Assembly: GCA_965200375.1 (NCBI GenBank) | Contig: OZ241353.1 | Coordinates: 3,286,001-3,350,000, forward strand | Source: VXYL01 sp965200375 | GTDB taxonomy: Bacteria; Pseudomonadota; Gammaproteobacteria; Pseudomonadales; Azotimanducaceae | Direction of reading: 5' to 3' | DNA length: 64,000 nucleotides | Shown: positions 35,767-44,747 of the stretch, in pieces | How the letters are laid out: every line of letters starts with the position of its first letter | Numbering within the stretch: the first letter of the stretch is position 1 | Position numbers and translations under genes: made by a program | The notes under the pieces: generated by a model | Told to the model about the DNA's origin: nothing | The model's database searches: none | The model's input: the letters and a program-made list of their open reading frames with translations, nothing else

Positions 35767-37689
35767 TTGACGGACGTCGTCGACCAGCCACGGTCCCGAG
35801 GCGCCGAGCGCCGCGCCGCGGCTGCGCCGGCGCGCATCGGCATCTGGCGCCACTTGCTGGTGGCGCTGGTCGCCGGCCTCGGCTGCCTGTACGCGGCGCC
35901 GAATCTGTTCACGCCGGACTTCGCCCTGCAGGTGACTGCGGACAATGCCGAGCGACCCGTGGACGCGGCGTTCTTGACGGAACTCGAGGGCGTGCTGGCC
36001 GGCAGCGGCGTCGAGGCCATCGGCAGCGAAGCGACCCCGGCCGGCGCGTTGCTGCGCGTGGCGAGCAACGGGGACCAGCTGCGCGCCAGCGCCCTGCTGC
36101 GCGAGCACCTGAATCCTGCCGGCGAGGAGCGGCAGTTCGTGGTCGCCCTGCACCTGGCTTCCACCACGCCGGCGTGGCTGCAGGCCATCGGCGGCGAACC
36201 CATGACGCTGGGGCTGGACCTGAAGGGCGGCGCCCACTTCGTGCTGCAGGTGGACATGGCCGAAGCGCTGGCCAAGCGGCTCGCGGACGAAGCGGAGAAG
36301 ATCAAGGACCTGCTGCGCGAGGAGCGGGTGCGATACCGGCGCGCGGACGACGCGGTGCAGGGCGACACCATCCGCATGGGCTTCGTCACGCCGCAGCTGC
36401 GGGACCGGGCCCTCGCCATTGTCGAGGAGGAGTTCCGGCAGCCGGACTACGCCGTTGCGGAGACGGTGGTGGACGGGCGCCCCGGCTTCGCCGTCACCGT
36501 GCAGGACGCCAAGGTCAAGGAGATCGAAAGCAACGCCGTCGAGCAGAACCTGACCGGGCTGCGCAACCGCATCAACCAGCTCGGCGTCGCCGAACCGCTG
36601 GTGCAGAAGCTCGGCGGTTCGCGCATCGTCATCGACCTGCCGGGGGTGCAGGACAGCGCGGAAGCCAAGCGCAAGATCAACAAGTTCGCCAACCTGGAGT
36701 TCCGGCTTGCGGCTGCCGCCAACGATCGGCCTTCGGAAGTGGACGAGTGGCCCTACGAAGGCCGCTCGGTGCAGCTCAACAAGCGCGTGATACTGACCGG
36801 AGATCGGGTCATCAACGCCGTTCAGGCCCGGGACCCGGAGACCGGCCTGCCGCAGGTGGACATCAAGCTCGACAGCCAGGGCGGCGAAATGTTCCACGAC
36901 GCCACGGCGCCGAACATCGGCCGCAGCATGGCGGTGATCTTCATAGAGCACAAGCCCATCGTCACCGTCGAGGAGGTGGATGGCGAACGGGTGGAGCGGC
37001 ACGGCAGCCGGCCGGAGAAGCGCGTCATCAGCGTCGCCACCATCCAAGCCGCCCTCGGCTACAGCTTCCGCATCACCGGCCTTGGTCTGCGCGAGGCCCA
37101 GGAACTGGCCTTCCTGCTGCGCGCCGGCGCTCTGGCGGCGCCCATGTACATCGTCGAGGAGCGCACTGTCGGTGCCTCGCTCGGCGAGGAGAACATCGAA
37201 CGGGGAATGCTGGCGGTCGCGGTGGGCTTCGTGCTCGTGCTGGCGTTCATGGTCGTCTACTACAAGGTGTTCGGCTTGGTCGCCAACGTCGCCTTGACGC
37301 TGAACCTGGTGATCCTGGTGGCCATGATGTCGCTGCTCGGGGCCACCCTGACGCTGCCGGGCATCGCCGGCATCGTGCTCACGGTGGGCATGGCGGTGGA
37401 CGCCAACGTGCTCATCTTCTCGCGCATCCGCGAGGAACTGAAGACGCGGCCCCCGGCGCTCGCCATCCAGGCCGGCTACGACCGGGCCTTCCTCACCATC
37501 CTGGACGCCAACGTGACGACGCTGTTCGTGGCGCTGATCCTGCTCGCCATCGGCAGCGGCCCGGTGGCGGGATTCGCCGTCACCCTCTCCATCGGCATCG
37601 TCACCTCGATGTTCACCGCCATCTTCGGTTCCCGGACGCTGGTGCATCTGGTGTACGGTCGCCGACGGGTGGAAAGGGTGCTCATCTAG
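35767..37689 (+). CDS. secD: Protein translocase subunit SecD
   Basis: SecD uses the proton gradient to pull exported proteins through the Sec channel. The 640-residue protein has a first membrane helix (about 28-46), a large periplasmic region with LGLDLKGGAHFVLQVD, and a C-terminal block of five helices with GMAVDANVLIFSRIREEL. Start TTG 35767 is supported by TGGAGGGAACCC upstream. It is slightly longer than E. coli SecD (615). secF follows after 20 bases. Confidence 0.95.
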   Translation: MTDVVDQPRSRGAERRAAAAPARIGIWRHLLVALVAGLGCLYAAPNLFTPDFALQVTADNAERPVDAAFLTELEGVLAGSGVEAIGSEATPAGALLRVASNGDQLRASALLREHLNPAGEERQFVVALHLASTTPAWLQAIGGEPMTLGLDLKGGAHFVLQVDMAEALAKRLADEAEKIKDLLREERVRYRRADDAVQGDTIRMGFVTPQLRDRALAIVEEEFRQPDYAVAETVVDGRPGFAVTVQDAKVKEIESNAVEQNLTGLRNRINQLGVAEPLVQKLGGSRIVIDLPGVQDSAEAKRKINKFANLEFRLAAAANDRPSEVDEWPYEGRSVQLNKRVILTGDRVINAVQARDPETGLPQVDIKLDSQGGEMFHDATAPNIGRSMAVIFIEHKPIVTVEEVDGERVERHGSRPEKRVISVATIQAALGYSFRITGLGLREAQELAFLLRAGALAAPMYIVEERTVGASLGEENIERGMLAVAVGFVLVLAFMVVYYKVFGLVANVALTLNLVILVAMMSLLGATLTLPGIAGIVLTVGMAVDANVLIFSRIREELKTRPPALAIQAGYDRAFLTILDANVTTLFVALILLAIGSGPVAGFAVTLSIGIVTSMFTAIFGSRTLVHLVYGRRRVERVLI

Positions 37690-37709
37690 GGCCTGCGGGA
37701 TCGCTTGCG

Positions 37710-38636
37710 ATGACCACCTTCGACTTCATGGGCAAGCGCCGCTATGCGACGGTGGCGTCGGCGCTGCTGGTGGCGGTGGCGATCTTCGGCGTGGCGTTCC
37801 TCGGCGTCAGCCGCGGCCTGGACTTCACCGGCGGCGCCTTGGTCGAAGTGGGCTTTGCCGCGCCGGCGGACTTGGGCGGGGTGCGGGCCACGCTGGCCGA
37901 GGCCGGTTTCGCCGAGGCCGTGGTGCAGCACTACGGTTCGGAGACGGACGTGATGATCCGCCTGCCGCCGGTGGCGGAAGAAGAGACGCAGACGGCCGAT
38001 CAGTCCACGCTCGGCAACGACATCGTAGCGGCGCTGGATCGCACCTTCCGAGGCGTGGCCCTGCGCCGCAGCGAGTTCGTCGGCCCCACCGTCGGCGAGG
38101 AACTCACCGAGAACGGCGGCCTGGCGCTGCTGGTCGCGCTGCTGGTGGTGATGGCGTACATCATGTGGCGCTTCACCGGCAAGTTCGCGGTTGGCGCCGT
38201 GGCGGCGCTGGTCCACGACGTGGCGCTGGTCGTGGGGGCCTTCGCCGTGTTCCGGTGGACTTTCAATTTGCCGGAACTGGCGGCGCTGCTGGCGGTGATC
38301 GGCTACTCCCTGAACGACACCATCGTGGTTTCGGACCGCATCCGCGAGAACTTCCGCACCATGCGCCGGGGCACACCCACGGAAATCGTCAACCGCTCCC
38401 TCAACCAGACCCTCGGCCGCACCCTGGTGACCTCCCTCACCACGTTGCTGGTCCTCGGCGCACTGCTGTTCGCCGGCGGCGAGCAGATCGCCGGCTTCGC
38501 CACCGCGCTGGCGATCGGCGTGGTCGTGGGCACCTATTCCTCCATCTACGTCGCCGCCAATGTCCTCTTGGCGATGGGCGTCACCAAGCAGGACATGGCG
38601 CTGCCGGAGAAGGAAGGCGTCGGCGAAGCGTCTTGA
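37710..38636 (+). CDS. secF: Protein translocase subunit SecF
   Basis: SecF pairs with SecD. The 308-residue product has the opening FDFMGKRRYATV, the periplasmic GLDFTGGALVEVGF, and the conserved helical segment VIGYSLNDTIVVSDRIREN that mirrors SecD. It has six predicted membrane helices. Its stop is only 3 bases from the stop of the convergent suhB gene. Confidence 0.95.
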   Translation: MTTFDFMGKRRYATVASALLVAVAIFGVAFLGVSRGLDFTGGALVEVGFAAPADLGGVRATLAEAGFAEAVVQHYGSETDVMIRLPPVAEEETQTADQSTLGNDIVAALDRTFRGVALRRSEFVGPTVGEELTENGGLALLVALLVVMAYIMWRFTGKFAVGAVAALVHDVALVVGAFAVFRWTFNLPELAALLAVIGYSLNDTIVVSDRIRENFRTMRRGTPTEIVNRSLNQTLGRTLVTSLTTLLVLGALLFAGGEQIAGFATALAIGVVVGTYSSIYVAANVLLAMGVTKQDMALPEKEGVGEAS

Positions 38637-38639
38637 GAT

Positions 38640-39458
38640 TCAGCCAGCGACCAGGACGCTGTCGCCGGCTTGCTGCGCGGCGGCGCGGACGATGCGCAGC
38701 AGCTCTCGAAACAGCGGCGGATTCGCCGCCACGGCGTTGCCGGTCTTGAGAAACCGATCGCCGCCGGCGGCATCGCCAACGAAGCCCCCGGCCTCGCGGA
38801 CGAGCACCGTGCTGGCCGCCATGTCCCAGGGCTTCAGCCCGAACTCCACGAAGCCGTCCACCCGCCCGGCCGCCACATAGGCCATGTCCAGCGCCGCAGC
38901 GCCTTGCCGCCGCAGCGTCCGGCAGCGGCGCATGAACTGCCGCAGCATGGCGCCGTAGGCGTCGAGGTGTGCCTCCACGCTCGGGAACGGCAGCCCCCCG
39001 GCGACGATCGCGTCGTCCACGCGCGGACGCTGCGCCACCCGGATACGGCGTCCGTTCAAGTAGGCGCCGCCGCCGCGGCTGGCGGTGAACGCTTCGTTGC
39101 GGACATGATCCACCACCACGCCGTGCAGCAGCGTAGCGCCCTGGCGCACGGCGATGGCGGTGCAGAAGTGGGGAATGCCGTGCAGGAAGTTGGTGGTGCC
39201 GTCCAGCGGATCGACGATCCAGGTGAACTCCGCATCGGCGGTGCGGGCGCCGCCTTCCTCGCCGAGGATGGCGTGGTCCGGATAGAGCCTGCCGATGGTG
39301 TCCGCGATGGCGTCTTCGGCTTGGCGGTCGATCTCGGAGACGAGGTCGTTGCGGCCCTTGAGCTGCACGTCGAGGGCGTCCACGCGGTCCATGGCGGGCA
39401 GGATGATGCGCCCCGCGCGCCGCGCGGCCCGCAGGGCGACGTTGACCAGCGGCTCCAT
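38640..39458 (-). CDS. suhB: Inositol-1-monophosphatase family protein SuhB
   Basis: SuhB hydrolyses inositol monophosphate and in enteric bacteria also binds the NusA antitermination complex on rRNA operons. The 272-residue protein has the metal motifs GEEGG (about 69-73) and WIVDPLDGTTNFLHGIP (about 84-100), and WDMAAS later. ATG 39458 begins MEPLVNVALRAARRAG, the classical start. It is divergent from trmJ across 47 bases, as in many Gammaproteobacteria. Confidence 0.95.
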   Translation of the reverse strand: MEPLVNVALRAARRAGRIILPAMDRVDALDVQLKGRNDLVSEIDRQAEDAIADTIGRLYPDHAILGEEGGARTADAEFTWIVDPLDGTTNFLHGIPHFCTAIAVRQGATLLHGVVVDHVRNEAFTASRGGGAYLNGRRIRVAQRPRVDDAIVAGGLPFPSVEAHLDAYGAMLRQFMRRCRTLRRQGAAALDMAYVAAGRVDGFVEFGLKPWDMAASTVLVREAGGFVGDAAGGDRFLKTGNAVAANPPLFRELLRIVRAAAQQAGDSVLVAG

Positions 39459-39505
39459 GCCGCGCACGGTAGCACGTCCGCCGAAGCGACGAGCGCGCCG
39501 GCAGC

Positions 39506-40312
39506 GTGACCAAGGGACGGTCCAAGCCGCCGCCGGAGGCGGCAGGCGCGCTGCCGGTTCGCATTGTGCTGGTGGCGCCAAGCCATCCCGGCAACATCGG
39601 CGCCGTCGCCAGGGCCATGAAGACGATGGGCCTCTCGGACCTGGCGCTGGTGCGCCCCGAGCGCTTCCCGGACCCGCAGGCGGAGTGGCGGGCCGCTGCC
39701 GCCGTGGATGTGCTGCGCCGGGCCACGGTGTGCGACTCGCTGGCCGCGGCCGTTGCCGGTTGCTCGCTGGTGGCCGGTGCCAGCGCCCGCCGCCGGCACG
39801 TCCCCTGGCCGTGGGCGACCGCGGCCGACTTCGCCCGGCAAGTGGCCGACAGACCTGCCCGGGCAGCTGTCCCGGAGCCCGTGGCGGTGCTGTTCGGGCG
39901 CGAAGCGAGCGGCCTCACCAACGCTGAACTGGAAGCCTGCCAGCTGCATGTGGAGATTCCCGCGCACCCGGCCTATCCGTCGCTGAACTTGGCGATGGCG
40001 GTGCAGGTCGTGTGCTACGAACTCCGCCAGGCCATGCTGCGCCGCACCGGCGGAGAGCCTGCCGCGGCGCCTTGGGATCGTCCGCTGGCCGGAGCGGAGG
40101 CGCTTGCGGGCTTCTACCGGCACCTGGAGGAGGTGCTCCGCGACATCGGCTTTCTGCACGCTGCGGACTCCGCAGGCGCCACCATGACCCGCTTGAGGCG
40201 GCTGTTCGGTCGCATCGCGCTCGACGAGACCGAGGTGGCGATGTTGCGCGGCGTGCTGCGCCATGCGGCGCGCGCGGCCGGATCCGGCTCGCCGCCGGCT
40301 GCGACGCGCTAG
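39506..40312 (+). CDS. trmJ: tRNA (cytidine/uridine-32-2'-O-)-methyltransferase TrmJ
   Basis: TrmJ is a SPOUT-fold enzyme that methylates the ribose at tRNA position 32. The 268-residue product shows VLVAPSHPGNIGAVARAMKTMG, the SAM knot segment VLFGREASGLTNAE, and YPSLNLAMAVQVVCYELR. It has the C-terminal TrmJ extension with a LFGRIALDETEVAMLRG helix. The start is GTG 39506. The gene lies divergent from suhB and 34 bases before iscR, the usual order. Confidence 0.94.
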   Translation: MTKGRSKPPPEAAGALPVRIVLVAPSHPGNIGAVARAMKTMGLSDLALVRPERFPDPQAEWRAAAAVDVLRRATVCDSLAAAVAGCSLVAGASARRRHVPWPWATAADFARQVADRPARAAVPEPVAVLFGREASGLTNAELEACQLHVEIPAHPAYPSLNLAMAVQVVCYELRQAMLRRTGGEPAAAPWDRPLAGAEALAGFYRHLEEVLRDIGFLHAADSAGATMTRLRRLFGRIALDETEVAMLRGVLRHAARAAGSGSPPAATR

Positions 40313-40346
40313 AATCGCAGCAGGGTACTTGGGGCGCGCGCCGAAG

Positions 40347-40808
40347 ATGCGGTTGACCACCAAAGGTCGCTACGCGGTGACCGCCATGCTGGACATGGCG
40401 CTGCATGCGGAGTGCGCCCCGGTTGCGCTGGCCGACATCGCCGAACGGCAGGGCATCCCGCAGTCCTATCTGGCGCAGTTGTTCGCCGCCTTGAGGCGGG
40501 CCGGCCTGGTGGCCAGCGTACGGGGCCCTGGCGGCGGCTACCGCCTCGCCGTGGCACCGGACGCCTTGAGCGTAGCCGAGGTGGTGCAAGCCGTCGGCGA
40601 GGGCGTCGATGCCACCCGCTGCGGCGGCGCCAGCGACTGCCAGGACGGCGAGATGTGCCTCACCCACGAGCTCTGGGCCGACCTGTCGCAGCAGATCCAC
40701 CTGTTCCTGTCGCGCATCAGCCTCGCCAGCCTGGTTCGGCGTGGCGACGTGCTGTCGGTGGCGCGGCGTCAGGACGCCGCCCGGCTCATCGCGGCGCAGC
40801 ATGTCTGA
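40347..40808 (+). CDS. iscR: Iron-sulfur cluster regulator IscR
   Basis: IscR is an Rrf2-family repressor that senses Fe-S status. The 153-residue protein has the N-terminal winged helix (MRLTTKGRYAVTAMLD) and the three cysteine cluster ligands spaced C-x5-C-x5-C in CGGASDCQDGEMC. The reading frame overlaps iscS by 8 bases. No clear type 1 IscR operator was found upstream by eye. It normally controls a full isc operon, but here only iscS follows. Confidence 0.95.
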   Translation: MRLTTKGRYAVTAMLDMALHAECAPVALADIAERQGIPQSYLAQLFAALRRAGLVASVRGPGGGYRLAVAPDALSVAEVVQAVGEGVDATRCGGASDCQDGEMCLTHELWADLSQQIHLFLSRISLASLVRRGDVLSVARRQDAARLIAAQHV

Positions 40809-42033
40809 GGCGCCTGTCGAACGTGCCGAGCGCGGCCCCGGCCGCCGCGCCGTGTATCTGGACTATGCCGCCACCACGCCGGTGGACCCTCGGGTGGTGC
40901 GGAAGATGAGCGCCTGCCTGCTGCCGGAAGGCGACTTCGGCAATCCGGCTTCCACCTCCCACGGCTACGGTTGGGATGCGGCGGAACGAGTGGAGGAGGC
41001 GCGGGCCGCGGTCGCGGCGCTCATAGGCGGAGACCCGCGAGGCATCGTCTGGACCTCCGGCGCCACGGAGTCGGACAATCTGGCGCTGAAGGGCGTCTTC
41101 GAGGCCGCCGGCGGCGGCCATCTGGTCACCACGAGCTACGAGCACAAGGCGGTGCTGGACACGGCCGAGCATCTCGCCAGCAACGGCATCGCGGTCACCT
41201 ACGTGGACCCGGACGCCGAGGGCCTGGTGCCGCCGCAAGATGTCGCCAAGGCGCTGCGCCTAGAGACCGCGCTGGTGTCCGTGATGCACGCCAACAACGA
41301 GATCGGCACGGTGAACGACATCCGCAGCATCGGCCGCCTGTGTCGGCAGCGGGGGGTGCTGTTCCACACCGATGCCGCGCAAAGCGCCGGCAAGATGCCC
41401 CTCGACGTCGACGCGGACTGCCTGGATCTGGTGAGCATCTCGGCGCACAAGGTCTACGGCCCGAAGGGCATCGGCGCCCTCTACGTGCGGCGTACGCCGC
41501 CCGTGAAGCTCGCTGCCCAGATGCACGGCGGCGGCCATGAGCGGGGCATGCGTTCCGGTACGCTGGCCACCCACCAGATCGTCGGCATGGGGGAGGCGTG
41601 CCGGCTGGCCCGTTGCCTGCTGGCGGCGGAGTCGGAACGTCTGCGCGGCTTGCGCGAGCAGCTGTGGTCCGCGCTCGGCCGGATCCCCGGCAGCCGCCTC
41701 AACGGCTCCCCGGAGCAGCGGCTGCCCGGCAGCCTCAACGTCGCCTTCGCTGGCGTAGACGGCGAGACTCTGCTGCTGGCCCTCGACGACCTCGCCGTGT
41801 CCACCGGCTCCGCCTGCACCTCGGCGACCGTCGAGCCCTCCTACGTGCTGCGCGCCCTTGGCGTAGCGGACGACTTGGCAGCCAGCTCGCTGCGCCTCAC
41901 CATCGGCCGCTTCACCACCGCCGCCGACGTGGCCTTCGCTGGCCAACGGATCGCCAACGTTGTCAACGCGCTGCGGGGGCAGCAGGACGCGCTGCGGGGG
42001 CAGCAGGACGCGCTGCGGGGGCAGCGCGTATAA
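40801..42033 (+). CDS. iscS: Cysteine desulfurase IscS with altered C-terminal tail
   Basis: IscS takes sulfur from cysteine for Fe-S clusters and tRNA thiolation. The 410-residue product has the PLP lysine in SISAHKVYGPKG and the sulfur-carrying cysteine in STGSACTSATVEPSYV. The conserved GRFTTAADV segment is followed by NVVNALR and then the repeat ALRGQQD. The typical C-terminal tail, which in E. coli ends in EWAHH and contacts IscU, is absent. No iscU, iscA, hscB, hscA or fdx gene follows; ndk comes next. Function as a desulfurase is likely; coupling to IscU is doubtful. Confidence 0.93.
   Translation: MSEAPVERAERGPGRRAVYLDYAATTPVDPRVVRKMSACLLPEGDFGNPASTSHGYGWDAAERVEEARAAVAALIGGDPRGIVWTSGATESDNLALKGVFEAAGGGHLVTTSYEHKAVLDTAEHLASNGIAVTYVDPDAEGLVPPQDVAKALRLETALVSVMHANNEIGTVNDIRSIGRLCRQRGVLFHTDAAQSAGKMPLDVDADCLDLVSISAHKVYGPKGIGALYVRRTPPVKLAAQMHGGGHERGMRSGTLATHQIVGMGEACRLARCLLAAESERLRGLREQLWSALGRIPGSRLNGSPEQRLPGSLNVAFAGVDGETLLLALDDLAVSTGSACTSATVEPSYVLRALGVADDLAASSLRLTIGRFTTAADVAFAGQRIANVVNALRGQQDALRGQQDALRGQRV
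41969..42028 (+). repeat. 21-base tandem repeat at the 3' end of iscS
   Basis: Units start at 41969, 41990 and 42011 (the third partial) and share CGCTGCGGGGGCAGCAGGA. Each has a GCTGC-GGGG-GCAGC hairpin. They encode ALRGQQD repeats that form the end of IscS, and they stop at the TATAAT before ndk. Confidence 0.9.
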
Positions 42034-42034
42034 T
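42029..42034 (+). promoter_or_regulatory. Perfect -10 element, candidate ndk promoter
   Basis: TATAAT at 42029-42034 overlaps the iscS TAA stop. It lies 76 bases before the ndk ATG. The only -35 candidate is a poor AGGACG inside the repeat above, so promoter strength is uncertain. Confidence 0.45.
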
Positions 42035-42110
42035 CCGCCGTTCGACGCCGCCACCGGTGCGCGCTTGCGCGCAACTTGGCGGCAGCGTGCAGTCTTGGCC
42101 GGGGCCCCGA

Positions 42111-42551
42111 ATGGCTGTCGAACGGACGCTGTCCATAGTCAAGCCCGACGCGGTGGCGCGGAACCTGATCGGGGAGATCCTGTCTCGGTTCGAGCGCAGC
42201 GGTCTCGCGGTGATCGCCGCCAAGATGGTCCGCGCCACGCCGGAACTTGCCGACGGCTTCTATGCCGAGCATCGTGGCAAGCCGTTCTTCGAGTCCCTCG
42301 TTCGCTACATGTGCTCCGGGCCGGTGCTGGTGCAGGTGCTCGAAGGCGACAACGCGATACAGGTGAACCGTGCGCTCATGGGCGCCACGGACCCCGAGCA
42401 AGCGGCGCCGGGCACGATACGTGCCGACTTCGCCGAGTCCATCGACGCCAATGCCGTGCACGGCTCCGACAGCCCGGCCTCCGCGGCCCGGGAAATCGCC
42501 TACTTCTTCGACGAGGGCGAGATCTGTCCTCGAGACGCCACCCTGGTCTAG
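42111..42551 (+). CDS. ndk: Nucleoside diphosphate kinase
   Basis: Ndk balances nucleoside triphosphates by transferring phosphate through a histidine. The 146-residue protein has ERTLSIVKPDAV, the ATP-binding MGATDP and the active-site histidine in NAVHGSDS. Length and motifs are normal. The gene is followed after 16 bases by rlmN. Confidence 0.97.
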   Translation: MAVERTLSIVKPDAVARNLIGEILSRFERSGLAVIAAKMVRATPELADGFYAEHRGKPFFESLVRYMCSGPVLVQVLEGDNAIQVNRALMGATDPEQAAPGTIRADFAESIDANAVHGSDSPASAAREIAYFFDEGEICPRDATLV

Positions 42552-42567
42552 CGACTGGGTGAGGCCG

Positions 42568-43755
42568 ATGCAAAGCGCCGGCGGCGGGCCGCCCGAACGC
42601 ATCAACCTGCTTGGCATGCCCCGGGCCGAGCTTGCGGCCTTCGTTGCCGACCTGGGCGAGAAGCCCTACCGGGCCGACCAGCTGATGAGGTGGATATACC
42701 GGGCCCGAGTGGCCGACTTCGACGCCATGACGGACATCTCCAAAGCGTTGCGTACGCGGCTGGCGGCCATCGCCGAGATTCGCGCCCCGCGGCTCGACGA
42801 CCGCCGGTGCGCGGCCGACGGCGTGGCCAAGTGGCGCGTCCCGCTCGGCAACGGCCAAGCGGTGGAGACGGTGTTGATTCCAGGCTGGCGGGAGTCGTCC
42901 CCGGCCGCGGGCCGCAATACGCTGTGCATCTCCTCCCAAGCGGGATGCGCCTTGGATTGCAGCTTCTGCGCCACCGGCAAGCAGGGCTTCGGCGGCAATC
43001 TCAGCCGCGCGGAGATCGTGGGCCAGGCTTGGCGCGTGGCTCGCGAGCTGGCTCGCCGGGGGGATTCGAGGGGCGTTACCAACGTCGTGTTCATGGGCAT
43101 GGGCGAACCGCTATTGAACTTCGATGCGGTGATGGATGCCGCGGACGTATTCACGGACCACCTCGGCTTCGGGCTGTCCAAACGCCGGGTGACGGTGAGC
43201 ACCGCCGGCGTGGCGCCCCGCATCTACGACATGGCGGCGCGAACGGACGTGTCCTTGGCGGTGTCCCTGCACGCGCCCCGGGACGAACTGCGCACCGCGC
43301 TCGTGCCCATCAACCGCAAATACCCGCTGGCTGCGCTGCTGGCCGCATGCCGGCACTATCTCGACACGGTGGGCGAACGGCGCACCGTGACCTTCGAGTA
43401 TGTGCTCATCGACGGCGTCAACGACTCCGCGGCCGACGCAACGGCGCTGGTCGCCCTGCTGGCGGGTTTGCGCGGCAAGGTCAATCTGATTCCCTTCAAT
43501 CCGTTTGCCGAGGATCGGCGCGGCTATTCCCGCCCCAGCGCCGCGCGGACGAGGCGCTTCCAGACGATGCTGCTCGATGCCGGGCTGCCGGCCATGCTGC
43601 GCGCCACGCGGGGCGATCGGATCGCCGCAGCCTGCGGCCAGCTCGCCGGCGCGGTGCGGGATCGAACCCGCCGTCGCAGCCGGCTCCTGGCTTCCGCCCC
43701 AGGGGCCCTGGCAGCCGAGGGCTCGGCGGCCGCGACCACGGAACTCGCGGCATGA
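42568..43755 (+). CDS. rlmN: 23S rRNA/tRNA adenine-C2 methyltransferase RlmN
   Basis: RlmN is a radical SAM enzyme that methylates A2503 of 23S rRNA and A37 of some tRNAs. The 395-residue protein carries the cluster motif CALDCSFCATGKQG, the GMGEPLLN segment, and a catalytic cysteine region near MLRATRGDRIAAACGQL. The N-terminus INLLGMPRAELAAFVADLGEKPYRADQL is family-like. Its stop overlaps the rodZ start in ATGA. The pilF gene that often separates rlmN and rodZ is missing. Confidence 0.95.
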   Translation: MQSAGGGPPERINLLGMPRAELAAFVADLGEKPYRADQLMRWIYRARVADFDAMTDISKALRTRLAAIAEIRAPRLDDRRCAADGVAKWRVPLGNGQAVETVLIPGWRESSPAAGRNTLCISSQAGCALDCSFCATGKQGFGGNLSRAEIVGQAWRVARELARRGDSRGVTNVVFMGMGEPLLNFDAVMDAADVFTDHLGFGLSKRRVTVSTAGVAPRIYDMAARTDVSLAVSLHAPRDELRTALVPINRKYPLAALLAACRHYLDTVGERRTVTFEYVLIDGVNDSAADATALVALLAGLRGKVNLIPFNPFAEDRRGYSRPSAARTRRFQTMLLDAGLPAMLRATRGDRIAAACGQLAGAVRDRTRRRSRLLASAPGALAAEGSAAATTELAA

Positions 43756-44747
43756 GCGAGGAGGAAGCAGGAACGCCGTCGGAGGCCCTGCATCCCGGCG
43801 CCCGGCTGGGGCGTGCCCGGCAGGCGCTGGGCATCGCACGGGGGGACGTCGCCGCCAGCCTGCATCTTGAAGAAGAGGTGCTCGAGGCCTTGGAGGAAGG
43901 CCGCGAGGAAGATCTGCCGGCCCAGGCGTACGTGCGCGGCTACATGCGCGCCTACGCCCGTCTGGTCGGTTTGGACCCGGAGCAGGTGGTGGAGCGCTTC
44001 GGCGGCGACCCGGGGCGCCGCTCCGCCCGCTCCGCCTTGCAGCCGCCGCCGCCACCGCCGCGCAGCTTCGCGGAACGCGCCCAGCGGCACATGGGCCTGC
44101 TGCTCGGCGGCATTGTCGCCGCGATGCTGATCGCGGCAGCCGCAGTGCTCTGGTTCGCCTGGCGCTCGGCGGACTGGCCCTTCTCTGGCGCACCGTTGAG
44201 GCCAGCCGCTGTGGTCGTCGGCGAGGCGGCGAACTCGACATCCTCCGGGTCCGCACTCGCCCGGCCGTCCCGGCCGAACAGCTCGTTCGCGGGGCCGGAC
44301 CCGGATCGTCTAGCCGCCCAGCGAGCGGCCGTGTTGGTGCCGGCGGTCCACGCCGCGGCCAAGGCGGCAGCGCTGCCGGCGGGTGCGCTGGCCAGCGATC
44401 TGCCGGCGGCGCCGGAGGCAGATGCGCTCGGCGGGGCTGTTTCGGCGAACCCTTCGGGATCGGCGAACCCTTCGGGATCGGCGAACCCTTCGGGATCGGC
44501 GAACCCTTCGGGTTCGTTGTCGTTTCGCTTCAGCGACGACTCCTGGGTGGAGGTGCGCGACGGCGGCGGCGAGCTCGTCCATGCGGATCTCGCCCGCGCC
44601 GGCGAAACGCTGGCGCTCGGCGGCAACCCCCCGTTCGCCATCCTGCTGGGCTACGCGGCCGGCGTACGGTTGGCCTACAACGGCAACCCGGTGGCGCTGG
44701 GACCGCACACGCAGCAGAATGTCGCCCGTCTGGTGGTGGGCCACTGA
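43752..44747 (+). CDS. rodZ: Cytoskeletal protein RodZ
   Basis: RodZ anchors MreB filaments to the membrane and keeps rod shape. The 331-residue product has an N-terminal helix-turn-helix (LGRARQALGIARGDVAASLHLEEEVLEALE), the YVRGYMRAYARLVGLDPEQVV segment, a membrane helix (about 114-136), an alanine-rich periplasmic linker, and a C-terminal DUF4115 beta domain (SDDSWVEVRDGGGELVHADL). The linker contains four SANPSG units encoded by an 18-base repeat. The stop overlaps the hisS start; ispG, usually between them, is absent. Confidence 0.93.
   Translation: MSEEEAGTPSEALHPGARLGRARQALGIARGDVAASLHLEEEVLEALEEGREEDLPAQAYVRGYMRAYARLVGLDPEQVVERFGGDPGRRSARSALQPPPPPPRSFAERAQRHMGLLLGGIVAAMLIAAAAVLWFAWRSADWPFSGAPLRPAAVVVGEAANSTSSGSALARPSRPNSSFAGPDPDRLAAQRAAVLVPAVHAAAKAAALPAGALASDLPAAPEADALGGAVSANPSGSANPSGSANPSGSANPSGSLSFRFSDDSWVEVRDGGGELVHADLARAGETLALGGNPPFAILLGYAAGVRLAYNGNPVALGPHTQQNVARLVVGH
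44442..44513 (+). repeat. Four 18-base tandem repeats inside rodZ
   Basis: Units of TCGGCGAACCCTTCGGGA run from 44442 to 44513, each encoding Ser-Ala-Asn-Pro-Ser-Gly. The first three are identical. The last ends in GGGTTC, so that GAACCC and GGGTTC can pair. Confidence 0.92.
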
